In this document: positions 7,921 to 16,421 of the stretch, one piece after another
How positions within the stretch are numbered: position 1 is the first letter of the stretch
How the letters are laid out: every line of letters starts with the position of its first letter
DNA from: CAYPTJ01 sp964413845
GTDB lineage: Bacteria; Patescibacteriota; WWE3; 9FT-COMBO-53-11
Direction: 5' to 3'
Length of the DNA: 36,117 nt
NCBI GenBank assembly: GCA_964413845.1
Contig: CAYPTJ010000053.1
Coordinates: 1 to 36,117, forward strand
Program-made: the position numbers and the translations under genes
The notes under the pieces: generated by a model
Seen by the model: only the letters and a program-made list of their open reading frames with translations
The model's database searches: none
Told to the model about the DNA's origin: nothing

Positions 7921-8970
7921 ATGCTTGTTAAGCCAGAGATTGAAAAAGTTGCCAACATAAAAGTTTTGGGCTTAGGTGGCGCAGGTTGCAACACTTTAAA
8001 CTCGATGATCAATTTCCAGAAAATTCAAGGGGTGGAGTTTATCGCAATCAACACCGATGCCCAAGCTCTCTCCACCTCGCAAGCTCCAATAAAACTCCAA
8101 ATTGGGGAAAAAGTTACCGGAGGACTAGGATCAGGAGGAAATCCTGAGGTGGGGTCAAAAGCGGCGGAGGAGTCAAAAGATGCGATTCAAGAGCAGATTG
8201 AGGGTGCCGATATGACTTTTATTACCGCGGGGATGGGTGGTGGGACCGGTACTGGTGCTAGTCCAATTGTCGCCGAAATCAGCAAAAGTCTAGGAACACT
8301 GACGATTGGAGTGGTGACCAAGCCTTTTGAATTTGAAGGGGCAAGACGGATGGAGAATGCGATTCGGGGGATTGAAAATCTTCGTGATAAGCTTGATGCT
8401 TTGATCGTGATTCCAAACCAACGACTTTTAGAGATTGTGGAGCGAACGATGTCTGTTTTGGATGCCTTTAAGGTAGCTGATTCGGTTTTGGGACAAGGGG
8501 TTCAGGGAATCTCTGATTTAATCGTGATGCCGGGTCTGATCAATGTTGATTTTGCCGATGTTAGGACGGTTATGACTGATGCTGGTTCCGCTCTTATGGG
8601 AATTGGGGAGGGAAGTGGGGAGGAGAAGGCAGCTGCTGCAGCGAAAGCCGCAATCACCTCACCTTTATTGGAGGTTTCAATTGATGGGGCAACAGGAATT
8701 CTTTTTAACATTGTTGGAGGTCCAGATCTTTCGATGCATGAGGTTGACGAGGCAGCGCGGATGATTTCCCAATCAGCCGACCCCAACGCCAATATTATCT
8801 TTGGCGCAACGATTGAGGATTCGATGAAGGATCAGATGAAGGTGACAGTAATTGCGACTGGGTTCTCAATGGGAGCATCTGAATCAACTATTTCACCAGA
8901 GAAGAAGGTGGTAGAGGAGCCGGGGGAGAATGAGTATGATGCCCCCGCATTTCTTCGCAGACCTAAGTGA
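7921..8970 (+). CDS. ftsZ: Cell division protein FtsZ
   Basis: Tubulin-like GTPase that forms the division ring. Visible are LGLGGAGCNTLNSM at the N-terminus, the tubulin signature GGGTGTGASP (about 105-114), the T7-loop region NVDFADVRTVM with its catalytic aspartates, and a short linker ending in the conserved C-terminal peptide EYDAPAFLRRPK, the contact for FtsA. Length is 349 aa, with a short linker. Last gene of the dcw cluster. No hairpin terminator is seen between it and nrdJ. Confidence 0.97.
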   Translation: MLVKPEIEKVANIKVLGLGGAGCNTLNSMINFQKIQGVEFIAINTDAQALSTSQAPIKLQIGEKVTGGLGSGGNPEVGSKAAEESKDAIQEQIEGADMTFITAGMGGGTGTGASPIVAEISKSLGTLTIGVVTKPFEFEGARRMENAIRGIENLRDKLDALIVIPNQRLLEIVERTMSVLDAFKVADSVLGQGVQGISDLIVMPGLINVDFADVRTVMTDAGSALMGIGEGSGEEKAAAAAKAAITSPLLEVSIDGATGILFNIVGGPDLSMHEVDEAARMISQSADPNANIIFGATIEDSMKDQMKVTVIATGFSMGASESTISPEKKVVEEPGENEYDAPAFLRRPK

Positions 8971-9033
8971 TCCTCTTGTCACCCATTCCTCAATTGTGTT
9001 AAGGAGGAACTGGCAGATCGTTTGAGGTTTCAC

Positions 9034-11457
9034 ATGTCAAAATCAACCTCTTTAACTTTCGGTGCAGCGATTTCTCAGGCAAAAAAACAGTTTAAAATGT
9101 CGGATAATGCTGCTGAGGTTTTTGTTAGGCGATACGTGAGAAAAGGAGAAGATGGAAACCCTGCGGAGGCTCCCGTTGATACATTCCGGAGGATAGCCCA
9201 CACTGTAGCTGCACCTGACCAGAAGTATGGGCGATCATCCAAAGCAAGTGAAAGAACCTTCTTTCACCTCCTTGCGAACTTTCTTTTCGTTCCTAATTCT
9301 CCTACTTGGACAGGGGCCGGCACACCGCTTGGACAGCTATCGGCTTGCTTTGTCCTCCCAATTAAAGATGATTTAGGGCGGGATCCTGAGGGGATATTTT
9401 CCACGCTGCGGATGGCCATTCTCATTCAGCAAACAGGAGGGGGGATCGGTTTTTCCTTTTCTCGACTTCGTCCACGAGGGAATTACGTCTCACGCTCTGG
9501 GGGGCGCTCCACCGGCCCTATTGGTTTTCTTCGTGCGTATGATACTTCAATTGGCGTGATTGCCCAGGGAGGAGTAAGACGTGGGGCAAGCATGGCCGTT
9601 CTTCGGGTAGATCATCCTGACGTTAAGTCCTTCATCCACTGCAAGGAGAAGGAGGGAGAGATTTCCAATTTTAATATCTCGGTGGTGGTGACTGACAAGT
9701 TTATGCGTGCCGTTGAAGCAGAAGAAAGAGTTCCGTTGATCAATCCCAAGGATGGGAGAATTTGGGGGGAAATCGATGCGCGTGATCTTTTTGATGAGAT
9801 GGTAACGGCAGCTCATCAAACTGGCGAGCCAGGAATTCTTTTTCTCGATACCGCCAACCGAGAAAACCCCGTTCCCCATCTTTACGAGCTTGAGGCAACC
9901 AATCCTTGTGGGGAGCAGTGGCTTGGGCCTTACGAAAATTGTTGTTTGGGAAGCATCAATCTTGCTCGCCACTTAACTAAAAGCGGAAAGATTGATTGGC
10001 GAAAGCTTGCCCAAACAACCCGTTTTGCCACCTTTTTCTTGGACAATGTTGTTGATGCCAATAAATATATTTCCGAGATACCACAGCTGCGTGAAGCGGC
10101 AATGGCGGTAAGGAGGATTGGGGTAGGGATCATGGGGTTGGCGGATGTAATGTACACTCTTGGTGTGAGGTACGGTGATGAGGATGGGGTGGAGCTTACA
10201 TCCCAATTGATGGAATTTATCCGTTACCACACGATGCTTGCTTCAATCGAGCGTGCAAGAGAGAGAAAGCCCTTCCCCGCAATCAAGGGTTCCATCTATG
10301 ACCAGGAGGATCTTAAGTGGGAGCCACCACACCCTCTTTATCCATATAAGCACGATTTTGGACGTCCAAGAATTGATTGGAAGAGGGTGGTTGAGGGAGT
10401 GAAAAGATGGGGAATTCGAAACGGTGCCCAACAAGTGATCGCTCCAACTGGAACAATTGCTACTGTTGCTGGTTGCGAGGGTTATGGTTGTGAACCGGTG
10501 TTTGCCCTCTCTTATATGAGACAGCTTTATCAGGCGGCAGGTGAGGAGCAGAAGCGGGAACTTTATTACAGCAGCCCTCTTTTTGAGAGGGCGTTAGCAA
10601 AGGTTGGAGTGAATAAAAAAACTAAGGAAAAGATCTTTGAAGAAGTGCGACGGAAAGGCTCAGTACAAGAGATTAAAGAGGTCCCGAAAGAGATTCGGCG
10701 GGTTTTTGTGGTTTCTCAAGATATTACCCCCCGGGAGCACATTATCATTCAGGCAGCGCTTCAGCGGTTTGTTGATAATTCGATCTCCAAGACGTGTAAC
10801 TTTCCCAGCACCGCCACGATAAGTGACATTAAAGATGCTTATTTTGAAGCATGGAAGCTTGGTTGTAAAGGTTTAACCGTTTATGTCACAGGGACGAGGA
10901 AGGAAGTTGTTCTCGAGACGGAGGAAACACGTCGGAGACGGGAAGGAGAGTTGGCAATAAAACCGCGGCCACGCCGTGTTACTGGATGTACTTATCGGGT
11001 TGATACTCCTGTTGGAACTGCTTTTATTACCGTCAACGAAAATGGTGAAGCCAACCCGCTTGAGGTTTTCGTGAATGTCGGTAGGGCAGGTTCTGACATT
11101 GCGGCAGATGCGGAAGCAATCGGGAGACTTTCCTCACTTGTTCTTCGGGTAGATCCGTTAATGAAACCACGCGAACGGGTGGCAGTGATTATTGATCAAC
11201 TTCAAGGGATTGGCGGTTCTCGTTCGGTAGGATTTGGGGCAGCGAGGGTTCGCTCGTTGGCTGATGGGATCGCCCATGTTTTGGCGGAATATTTGGGTTG
11301 GAAGCAACGTCAACGGTTCGAAAAGCGATCACAGTTGCCGCTTAAAATTGGAAAGGTGGAAAAGGTTTCTGATCTTTGTCCAGAGTGTGGCCGGGCAACT
11401 TTGGTTTTTGACGAAGGTTGCCGGAAGTGTTCTTCTTGCGGCTTCAGTGAATGCTAA
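9034..11457 (+). CDS. nrdJ: Adenosylcobalamin-dependent (class II) ribonucleotide reductase
   Basis: Reduces ribonucleotides to deoxyribonucleotides using a B12-derived radical, without oxygen or a separate radical subunit. From ATG 9034: NSPTWTGAGTPLGQLSACFVLP with the redox Cys105, QQTGGGIGF, the active-site NPCGE (290-294), PTGTIATVAGCEGYGCEPVF, and KTCNFPSTAT. The C-terminus has a TSCPD-type domain (about 660-755) and a four-cysteine tail (CPECGR...CRKCSSCGFSEC) that may supply electrons or bind zinc. I prefer ATG 9034 (GAGG 6 nt upstream) over TTG 9022; an AGGAGG at 9002-9007 is rather far from both. It overlaps the cobalamin adenosyltransferase gene by 11 nt, which fits cofactor supply. 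Confidence 0.93.
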   Translation: MSKSTSLTFGAAISQAKKQFKMSDNAAEVFVRRYVRKGEDGNPAEAPVDTFRRIAHTVAAPDQKYGRSSKASERTFFHLLANFLFVPNSPTWTGAGTPLGQLSACFVLPIKDDLGRDPEGIFSTLRMAILIQQTGGGIGFSFSRLRPRGNYVSRSGGRSTGPIGFLRAYDTSIGVIAQGGVRRGASMAVLRVDHPDVKSFIHCKEKEGEISNFNISVVVTDKFMRAVEAEERVPLINPKDGRIWGEIDARDLFDEMVTAAHQTGEPGILFLDTANRENPVPHLYELEATNPCGEQWLGPYENCCLGSINLARHLTKSGKIDWRKLAQTTRFATFFLDNVVDANKYISEIPQLREAAMAVRRIGVGIMGLADVMYTLGVRYGDEDGVELTSQLMEFIRYHTMLASIERARERKPFPAIKGSIYDQEDLKWEPPHPLYPYKHDFGRPRIDWKRVVEGVKRWGIRNGAQQVIAPTGTIATVAGCEGYGCEPVFALSYMRQLYQAAGEEQKRELYYSSPLFERALAKVGVNKKTKEKIFEEVRRKGSVQEIKEVPKEIRRVFVVSQDITPREHIIIQAALQRFVDNSISKTCNFPSTATISDIKDAYFEAWKLGCKGLTVYVTGTRKEVVLETEETRRRREGELAIKPRPRRVTGCTYRVDTPVGTAFITVNENGEANPLEVFVNVGRAGSDIAADAEAIGRLSSLVLRVDPLMKPRERVAVIIDQLQGIGGSRSVGFGAARVRSLADGIAHVLAEYLGWKQRQRFEKRSQLPLKIGKVEKVSDLCPECGRATLVFDEGCRKCSSCGFSEC

Positions 11458-11974
11458 AGATTTCTTCGTTTACGTTTTTACAGGTGATGGCAAGGGGAAA
11501 ACGACGGCCGCATTAGGCCAAGCACTTCGGGCACGTGGGCGTGGGTGGAAGGTTTTAATCATTCAGTTTATAAAAAAAATTCCCTCTGGTGAGGTAGAAC
11601 CGTTAAAGAAGCTTGGGATTGACATCTTTCCAATGGGGTTGGGTTTTGTTGGTGTCTCAAAAGATAAGAGTTCTTTTAAGAAACATCAAAAAGCTGCCCA
11701 GCAGGCTTTCGCCTTTGCCAAGGAGAAAGTGGGTGGCGGAGGCTACAATCTTTTAATTTTAGATGAGGTAGTGGTCGCAATCAGCCTGGGTCTTCTTAAA
11801 GAGGGAGAGGTGCGGCAGTTTTTGCGAAAGAGACCAAAGGGTCTAAATGTGATTTTAACAGGAAGAAACGCCTCCGAGAGTTTGATTGAGGGGGCAGATT
11901 TGGTAACGGAGATGCGTGAGATAAAACACCCTCATAAAGCTGGTTACAAAGCCCGACCTGGCCTTGAGTATTAA
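11447..11974 (+). CDS. cobO: Cob(I)alamin adenosyltransferase (CobO/BtuR family)
   Basis: Transfers the adenosyl group of ATP to cob(I)alamin, giving the cofactor needed by the upstream reductase. The start is GTG 11447, overlapping the last codons of nrdJ; a longer frame reading back into nrdJ is not family-like. The 175-aa protein has the P-loop FTGDGKGKTTAALGQALRARG (first 20 residues of that run are diagnostic), LLILDEVVVAISLGLL, and the C-terminal LTGRNASESLIEGADLVTEM and KHPHKAGYKARPGLEY blocks typical of CobO/BtuR. No other cobalamin genes are in view, so salvage of external corrinoid is the likely source. This is inference. Confidence 0.9.
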   Translation: MNAKDFFVYVFTGDGKGKTTAALGQALRARGRGWKVLIIQFIKKIPSGEVEPLKKLGIDIFPMGLGFVGVSKDKSSFKKHQKAAQQAFAFAKEKVGGGGYNLLILDEVVVAISLGLLKEGEVRQFLRKRPKGLNVILTGRNASESLIEGADLVTEMREIKHPHKAGYKARPGLEY

Positions 11975-11994
11975 TCTTAGTTCAATTTGTGGTT

Positions 11995-12041
11995 GTACGA
12001 GTTTCGGCTCGACCGAAAGCTCTGCAGCCCGCCTCTGGCGG
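11995..12041. repeat. Dispersed palindromic element upstream of ileS
   Basis: Bases 11995-12022 form a hairpin (GAGTTTCGG paired with CCGAAAGCTC across a short loop) and match 18570-18597 in reverse complement at 25 of 28 positions; similarity continues for about 10 more bases. Immediately downstream is a second small palindrome, CCGCCTCTGGCGG (12029-12041), of the same kind seen near the tRNAs at 22.5-23.1 kb and at 35.6-35.9 kb. It lies between cobO and the ileS promoter and is not followed by a T-run, so it is not a simple terminator. Confidence 0.7.
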
Positions 12042-12044
12042 TTG

Positions 12045-12053
12045 TGTTACACT
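12045..12053 (+). promoter_or_regulatory. Putative extended -10 promoter for ileS
   Basis: TGTTACACT (TGn plus TACACT) ends 10 nt before the ileS ATG. No -35 is recognisable because the palindromic repeat occupies that position. Assignment is tentative. Confidence 0.35.
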
Positions 12054-12063
12054 TATCCCTGAT

Positions 12064-15000
12064 ATGAGGTTCAAAAAAGTTGACGCAAAAGTTGATTTTC
12101 CAAAACTTGAACGGCGGATTCTTAAAGATTGGGAGAAGCGGGGAATTCTTAAGAAGTACCTGTGCAAGAACCTCAACGTGAAAGAAAGGTTTGGTTTTTT
12201 GGATGGACCAATTACGGCGAACAACCCGATGGGAGTACATCATGCTTGGGGGAGAAGCTATAAAGATCTTTTTCAAAGGTACAAGAATATGCAGGGTTTT
12301 CGCCAGCGTTTTCAGAATGGGTTTGATGCCCAAGGATTGTGGGTTGAGGTTGAGGTTGAGAAAGAGTTGGGGTTCAAATCGAAAAAGGATATCGAGAAAT
12401 ACGGGATTGGAAAGTTTGTAAAGCGTTGCAAAGAGAGGGTTTTCAAATACGCCAAGATTCAAACAAAGCAGTCTAAGCGGCTTGGCTACTTTATGGATTG
12501 GGATAAAGGTTCTTATTTCCGAGGTACCGCGAAGGAAACAAGACTCGCGAACAAGGTGAGGGGGTCTTATTATACTCTCTCGGATGAAAATAATTATACT
12601 ATCTGGTACTTTCTCAAAAAGTGTCATGAGAGAGGATGGATCTATGAGGGAAAGGACGTAGTTCCTTGGTGTCCGCGCTGTGGTACAGCAATCTCTGAAC
12701 ACGAGATTGTTACTGAGGGTTACCGAGAATTAACCCACAAAGGCTTATTCTTGAAATTTCCCGTCACGGGAAAACCCAAAACTTACTTTCTTGTCTGGAC
12801 AACTACTCCTTGGACTCTTCCTGCTAACACAACTTTGGCGGTAGGAGATGAGACCGCATATGTTACGGTGCAACAAGGTGACGAGCTCTTTATTCTTGCT
12901 GATGGTCGAGAAGTTGCCGCAGGTATCGCGGGAAAAGTTCAGGAAAAGGTTGGTGGGAAGGAGTTTGCCGGCCTCGCCTACATGGGACCTTTTGATGATC
13001 TGCCAATTCAAGAGGGGGTAACCCATCGAGTTGTTTTAGCCGATTTTGTTGCTACTGAGGAGGGGACAGGTGTCGTTCACCTTGCTCCCGGAAGCGGAAA
13101 AGAGGACTTCCAACTTGCCAAAGAGAGAGATCTTCCGGTAATTGAATCATTAGATGAGGAAGGGAAGTATCTTCAGGGATTTGGGAAATATTCAGGGAGG
13201 AGGGCAACTGAGGTTGAAGAGGAGATTATCAAGGATTTAAAGGAGAGGGGCTTTCTTTACAAGGTTGAGGATTATACACACCGTTACCCTGTTTGTTGGC
13301 GCTGTGGCACGGAGCTTCTCTTTCGGTTGGTTGATGAGTGGTATATCGAGATGGATGAACTTCGGGAGCCGGTGAAGAAGGTTGTCCAAAGCATCAACTG
13401 GATTCCTTCTTGGGGGTTAGAGCGTGAGCTTGATTGGTTGGAAAATATGGGAGATTGGCTGATCTCAAAAAAGCGCTATTGGGGACTCGCTCTTCCGTTC
13501 TACAAGTGCAAAAAGTGCAATACCTTTGAGGTTATTGGGAGCAAAGAGGAGTTAAAAGAAAGGGCAATTTCAGGGTGGAAGGAGTTTGAAGGCCACTCTC
13601 CTCACCGTCCTTGGGTGGATAAGGTGAAGATTGCCTGTCTGAAATGTGGAGAACCAGTTTCCCGTATTCCTGATGTGGGCAATCCCTGGTTGGACGCCGG
13701 AATTGTCTCTTTTTCCACTTTAATTGACCCCCAAACAAAGAAGGTGAGTTACCTTACCGACAAAAAGTACTGGAGAGAATGGTTCCCCTTTGACTTTATC
13801 ACCGAATCTTTCCCAGGGCAGTTTCGAAATTGGTTCTATTCGCTTTTGGCGATGGCAACGGTTCTTGAGGGGAGAGTGCCTTTCAAGAATGTTTTGGGCC
13901 ATGCTTTAGTTAGAGATGAGATAGGGAGGGAGATGCATAAATCTTGGGGGAATGCAATTGATTTTGATGAGGGGGTAGAGAGGATGGGGGCGGATATCAT
14001 GCGCTGGATGTATTTTACCCATGATCCGGAGACAAATATCAACTTTGGTTATGGTCCTGCGGATGTGATCCGGCGGCGGTTCTTCCTAATCCTGTGGAAC
14101 TGCTACAAATTCTTTGTTGATTACGCCAATGTTGATCGGTTTAATCCCGCTAAAGAGCTTGATCCTAAAGGTAAGAAATTTACATTTGAAAGCTGCAAAC
14201 ATTCAGTTTTGGATCGGTGGATTCTTTCGAGGTTGAATGTGCTTGTGAAGGAAGTGGGAGAAGCGCTTGACCGTTTTGATGTGATGACTGCTACTTTTGC
14301 AATTGAAGAGTTTGTTGTCCGAGACCTCTCACAATGGTACATCCGGCGCTCCCGTGACCGAGTCGGCCCAACCACCCCTGGGGGGGAAGACAAACGTGCT
14401 GCCTACGTAACCTTGTATAGAGTACTATTTACCCTCTCCAAACTGTTGGCACCCTTCACACCTTTTATTGCAGATGAGGTCTATCGAAACCTAGCCCAGG
14501 GGCAAAAAGGTTACCAAGGGGGGAGGGGAACAGTTACGGGAGCGGAGGCGTCAGTTCATCTGGTTAGTTGGCCTGATTATCACGATTATCTTATTGATCA
14601 AAAACTACTTGGGGATATGCTTCTTGTTCGCGAGATTGTAGAAAAGGGGCACTCGTTTCGCAAAGCCAGAAAGCTGTCACTGCGCCAACCACTTCCTGAG
14701 CTTATAGTTAAGGGATTTCCCGGTTTTCGGTCAAACTATCAAAAAGGGCTCTGCGCATTGATCGCCGATGAGTTGAATGTCAAGACAGTAACCTTAAAGG
14801 AGGGAAAGGGGAAATTGATTGTTGAATTTGATACCCGACTAACAGATGAGCTTCAGGCGGAAGGGCGAGCGCGAGAGCTTATACGGGAGATTCAGGACCT
14901 ACGAAAAGAGAAGAAGCTAGAGTTTGACGATCGGATCGAGGTTGTCTATCCAGAGGCGGTGGAGAACAAGAGCGCAGTTGCCAAAGCAGGAGAATTTATT

Positions 15001-15072
15001 CGGCAGCAGACATTAGCAACCTCACTTAAACCAGGGAGAAAACTTATGATCCGTCAAGTGAAACCAACTTGA
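12064..15072 (+). CDS. ileS: Isoleucyl-tRNA synthetase, divergent type
   Basis: Class I aminoacyl-tRNA synthetase charging tRNA-Ile. From ATG 12064 (1002 aa): the HIGH region is written NNPMGVHHAWGR (about 53-64), the CP1 editing domain has VWTTTPWTLPANTTLAVG (about 245-262), zinc-type cysteine pairs occur at CPRCGT, CWRCGT, CKKCNT and CLKCGE, and the KMSKS loop is EMHKSWGN (about 623-630). An anticodon-binding domain follows (WILSRLNVLV, DLSQWYIRRSRDR). The two catalytic signatures differ from textbook forms but match a class I synthetase subfamily I recall as IleS-like. ORF extension to 11989 runs through the repeat and is not credible. ValRS is less likely because of the editing-domain sequence. 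Confidence 0.88.
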   Translation: MRFKKVDAKVDFPKLERRILKDWEKRGILKKYLCKNLNVKERFGFLDGPITANNPMGVHHAWGRSYKDLFQRYKNMQGFRQRFQNGFDAQGLWVEVEVEKELGFKSKKDIEKYGIGKFVKRCKERVFKYAKIQTKQSKRLGYFMDWDKGSYFRGTAKETRLANKVRGSYYTLSDENNYTIWYFLKKCHERGWIYEGKDVVPWCPRCGTAISEHEIVTEGYRELTHKGLFLKFPVTGKPKTYFLVWTTTPWTLPANTTLAVGDETAYVTVQQGDELFILADGREVAAGIAGKVQEKVGGKEFAGLAYMGPFDDLPIQEGVTHRVVLADFVATEEGTGVVHLAPGSGKEDFQLAKERDLPVIESLDEEGKYLQGFGKYSGRRATEVEEEIIKDLKERGFLYKVEDYTHRYPVCWRCGTELLFRLVDEWYIEMDELREPVKKVVQSINWIPSWGLERELDWLENMGDWLISKKRYWGLALPFYKCKKCNTFEVIGSKEELKERAISGWKEFEGHSPHRPWVDKVKIACLKCGEPVSRIPDVGNPWLDAGIVSFSTLIDPQTKKVSYLTDKKYWREWFPFDFITESFPGQFRNWFYSLLAMATVLEGRVPFKNVLGHALVRDEIGREMHKSWGNAIDFDEGVERMGADIMRWMYFTHDPETNINFGYGPADVIRRRFFLILWNCYKFFVDYANVDRFNPAKELDPKGKKFTFESCKHSVLDRWILSRLNVLVKEVGEALDRFDVMTATFAIEEFVVRDLSQWYIRRSRDRVGPTTPGGEDKRAAYVTLYRVLFTLSKLLAPFTPFIADEVYRNLAQGQKGYQGGRGTVTGAEASVHLVSWPDYHDYLIDQKLLGDMLLVREIVEKGHSFRKARKLSLRQPLPELIVKGFPGFRSNYQKGLCALIADELNVKTVTLKEGKGKLIVEFDTRLTDELQAEGRARELIREIQDLRKEKKLEFDDRIEVVYPEAVENKSAVAKAGEFIRQQTLATSLKPGRKLMIRQVKPT
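12758..12776. repeat. 19-bp palindrome-containing repeat, copy 2 (inside ileS)
   Basis: Exact second copy of the 19 bases at 195-213. Here the palindrome extends to 8-bp arms (TTTCCCGT and ACGGGAAA). It encodes FPVTGK at the entry to the editing domain, in frame and without obvious damage. Confidence 0.5.
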
Positions 15073-15097
15073 TTTAGGATTTACCGTGGAGTAAAGT
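15069..15097 (+). promoter_or_regulatory. Promoter for rplU (TTGATT-17-TAAAGT)
   Basis: TTGATT (15069-15074) overlaps the ileS stop; after a 17-bp spacer comes TAAAGT (15092-15097), 7 nt before ATG 15105. The geometry predicts a transcript starting at or near the start codon. Confidence 0.55.
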
Positions 15098-15104
15098 TTC
15101 ATCG

Positions 15105-15449
15105 ATGATGGAGAAGAGGAAAAACATAAAAGAGAAGATTTTCGCCGTGGTAAAGGTTGGTGGTAGCCAAGAGCTTGTAAAGGGGGGGGATATTTTAGAA
15201 ATTCCACAAGTTTTTGGCAAGGAAGGAAGTAAGTTTAAGATGAGAGATATACTTCTGGTAACCACCGCTGATAAGTTAAAGATTGGAACACCATTTATTG
15301 CTGGTGCGGAGGTAACTTTTAAGATCTTGGCACATACCAAGGGGGAGAAGATTGAGGTGCGGAAATTTCGCGCAAAATCGAGATACAGAAGAAAGACTAG
15401 TTGTCGGCAACCGATCACCAAGGTTCAGGTAGAAAAGATTACTACATAA
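15105..15449 (+). CDS. rplU: 50S ribosomal protein L21
   Basis: Large-subunit protein bL21. The core KIFAVVKVGGSQELVKGGDILEIPQV matches the family's N-terminal block (usually YAIIKTGGKQYKV), followed by the TPFIAGAEVTFKILAHTKGEKIEVRKFRAKSRYRRKT block typical of the C-terminal half. Length is 114 aa, with an N-terminal basic extension of about 10 residues. ATG 15105 and ATG 15108 are adjacent. L27 follows 6 nt after the stop, the conserved rplU-rpmA pair. Confidence 0.92.
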   Translation: MMEKRKNIKEKIFAVVKVGGSQELVKGGDILEIPQVFGKEGSKFKMRDILLVTTADKLKIGTPFIAGAEVTFKILAHTKGEKIEVRKFRAKSRYRRKTSCRQPITKVQVEKITT

Positions 15450-15455
15450 AGAAAG

Positions 15456-15707
15456 ATGGCAAAGAAAAAAGCAGGAGGGGCAAAGGCAAGACAAAAACCA
15501 AGGGTAAAAGGGAAGCGGCTTGGGTTAAAAGTAGCTTCTGGTCAAACCGTTTTTACGGGACGGATTCTTGTTCGGCAGCGAGGAACAAAAATGAAACCCG
15601 GAAAGAACGTTGGACTGGGAAGGGACCATACCTTGTTTGCTCAAAAGGAGGGTAAGGTGCAATTTAGTTCCACCAAAAAAGGAGTAAAGCAAATCTCGGT
15701 GATTTAG
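15456..15707 (+). CDS. rpmA: 50S ribosomal protein L27
   Basis: Large-subunit protein bL27, whose N-terminal tail reaches the peptidyl-transferase centre. It begins MAKKKAGGAKARQKPRVKGKRLGLK, corresponding to the family's AHKKAGGS..KRLGVK, then VFTGRILVRQRGTKMKPGKNVGLGRDHTLFA, the standard bL27 body. Length is 83 aa. There is no N-terminal cleavage extension of the Firmicutes type. Its last 4 nt overlap the convergent lepB gene. Confidence 0.94.
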   Translation: MAKKKAGGAKARQKPRVKGKRLGLKVASGQTVFTGRILVRQRGTKMKPGKNVGLGRDHTLFAQKEGKVQFSSTKKGVKQISVI

Positions 15708-16294
15708 TCGGGGTATTTAGGAGTAGAGATGACAGCCAAGGTTGGTGGTGGCCAGTATCTAAGCCAAGCATGGCCAACAATTGCCTCTTTTTTAACTACT
15801 CCCCAATCGCGTGAATCTGAGGAGCGAGGACGGTTATCACCCATTACCACATATCCTTGGCCAACCTCAAATAATTCTCCTTCTCGAATCAATTTTCCCG
15901 GTTGAGTTGTTACTCCAGTAGCGAGATAGGGTTCTTGGAGGAGAAATCCTTGGGGGTGGTCACGGTTCACGATAAAGATCCTCCCATTTTGGATCTTTAT
16001 TTTCTCTCCAGGTAGAGCAATGATCCGTTTGATGAAGTCAAGGCTTGGTTGCTCAGGAGCGTGAAAGACAATCGCATCTCCTCTTTCAAGTTCCCTTCCC
16101 AAAAACTTAAAGCTTACCACCTCGGTAAGAAGGTAGTCCCTATCATGGTAGTTAGGAAGCATGGAGTCACCATGAATTTGGTGTGGCCTGACCAAAAAAA
16201 GATAAAGGACAAGAAAGAAGATAATCGCCAATGCGGTTGTTTCGAAAGTTTCGACGATAAAGTTGAGGAGCGCGCGGATAAAGTTTAAAATCAC
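15704..16294 (-). CDS. lepB: Signal peptidase I
   Basis: Membrane serine protease that removes signal peptides from exported proteins. From GTG 16294 (196 aa): one N-terminal membrane helix (about 20-36), HGDSMLPNYHDRDYLL with nucleophile Ser44, DFIKRIIALPGEKIKI with general-base Lys89, and MGDNRPRSSDSRDWG (151-165). The open frame extends back to 16381 through the antisense of tRNA-Val, but those residues are not protein-like. GTG 16294 lies 6 nt after a TATAAT. The gene is divergent from tRNA-Val with only 29 bp between them, and convergent with rpmA. Confidence 0.93.
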   Translation of the reverse strand: MILNFIRALLNFIVETFETTALAIIFFLVLYLFLVRPHQIHGDSMLPNYHDRDYLLTEVVSFKFLGRELERGDAIVFHAPEQPSLDFIKRIIALPGEKIKIQNGRIFIVNRDHPQGFLLQEPYLATGVTTQPGKLIREGELFEVGQGYVVMGDNRPRSSDSRDWGVVKKEAIVGHAWLRYWPPPTLAVISTPKYPD

Positions 16295-16300
16295 AAGTGT

Positions 16301-16306
16301 ATTATA
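16301..16306 (-). promoter_or_regulatory. -10 element for lepB, shared region with tRNA-Val promoter
   Basis: On the minus strand TATAAT occupies 16306-16301, 6 nt before the lepB GTG, predicting a leaderless mRNA. The same AT-rich block read on the plus strand (TATAAA at 16305-16310) is well placed as the -10 for tRNA-Val. The two promoters would overlap back to back. Neither -35 is close to consensus. Confidence 0.5.
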
Positions 16307-16323
16307 TAAAATTGTGTAAAGGA

Positions 16324-16399
16324 GGGTCCGTAGCTCAGTGGTAAGAGCGTTCGGTTCACATCCGAAAGGTCTCTGGTTCAAATCCAGACGGACCCACCA
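16324..16399 (+). tRNA. tRNA-Val (CAC)
   Basis: A complete cloverleaf. The acceptor stem pairs GGGTCCG with CGGACCC, the D-arm is AGCTCAGTGGTAAGAGC, the anticodon arm is TTCGG-TTCACAT-CCGAA with anticodon CAC, and the T-arm is CTCTGGTTCAAATCCAGA. Discriminator A is followed by an encoded CCA (16397-16399). Confidence 0.95.
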
Positions 16400-16421
16400 G
16401 AAGCAAGATAAAACCTCAAAC

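Noticed and set aside
12029..12041. CCGCCTCTGGCGG as a cobO terminator
   Set aside because: No T-run follows; the next bases are GTTGTGTTAC, and the same palindrome class recurs in non-terminal positions.
16295..16381. N-terminal extension of signal peptidase through the tRNA-Val region
   Set aside because: The extra residues come from the antisense of the tRNA and lie upstream of a good -10 and GTG start.
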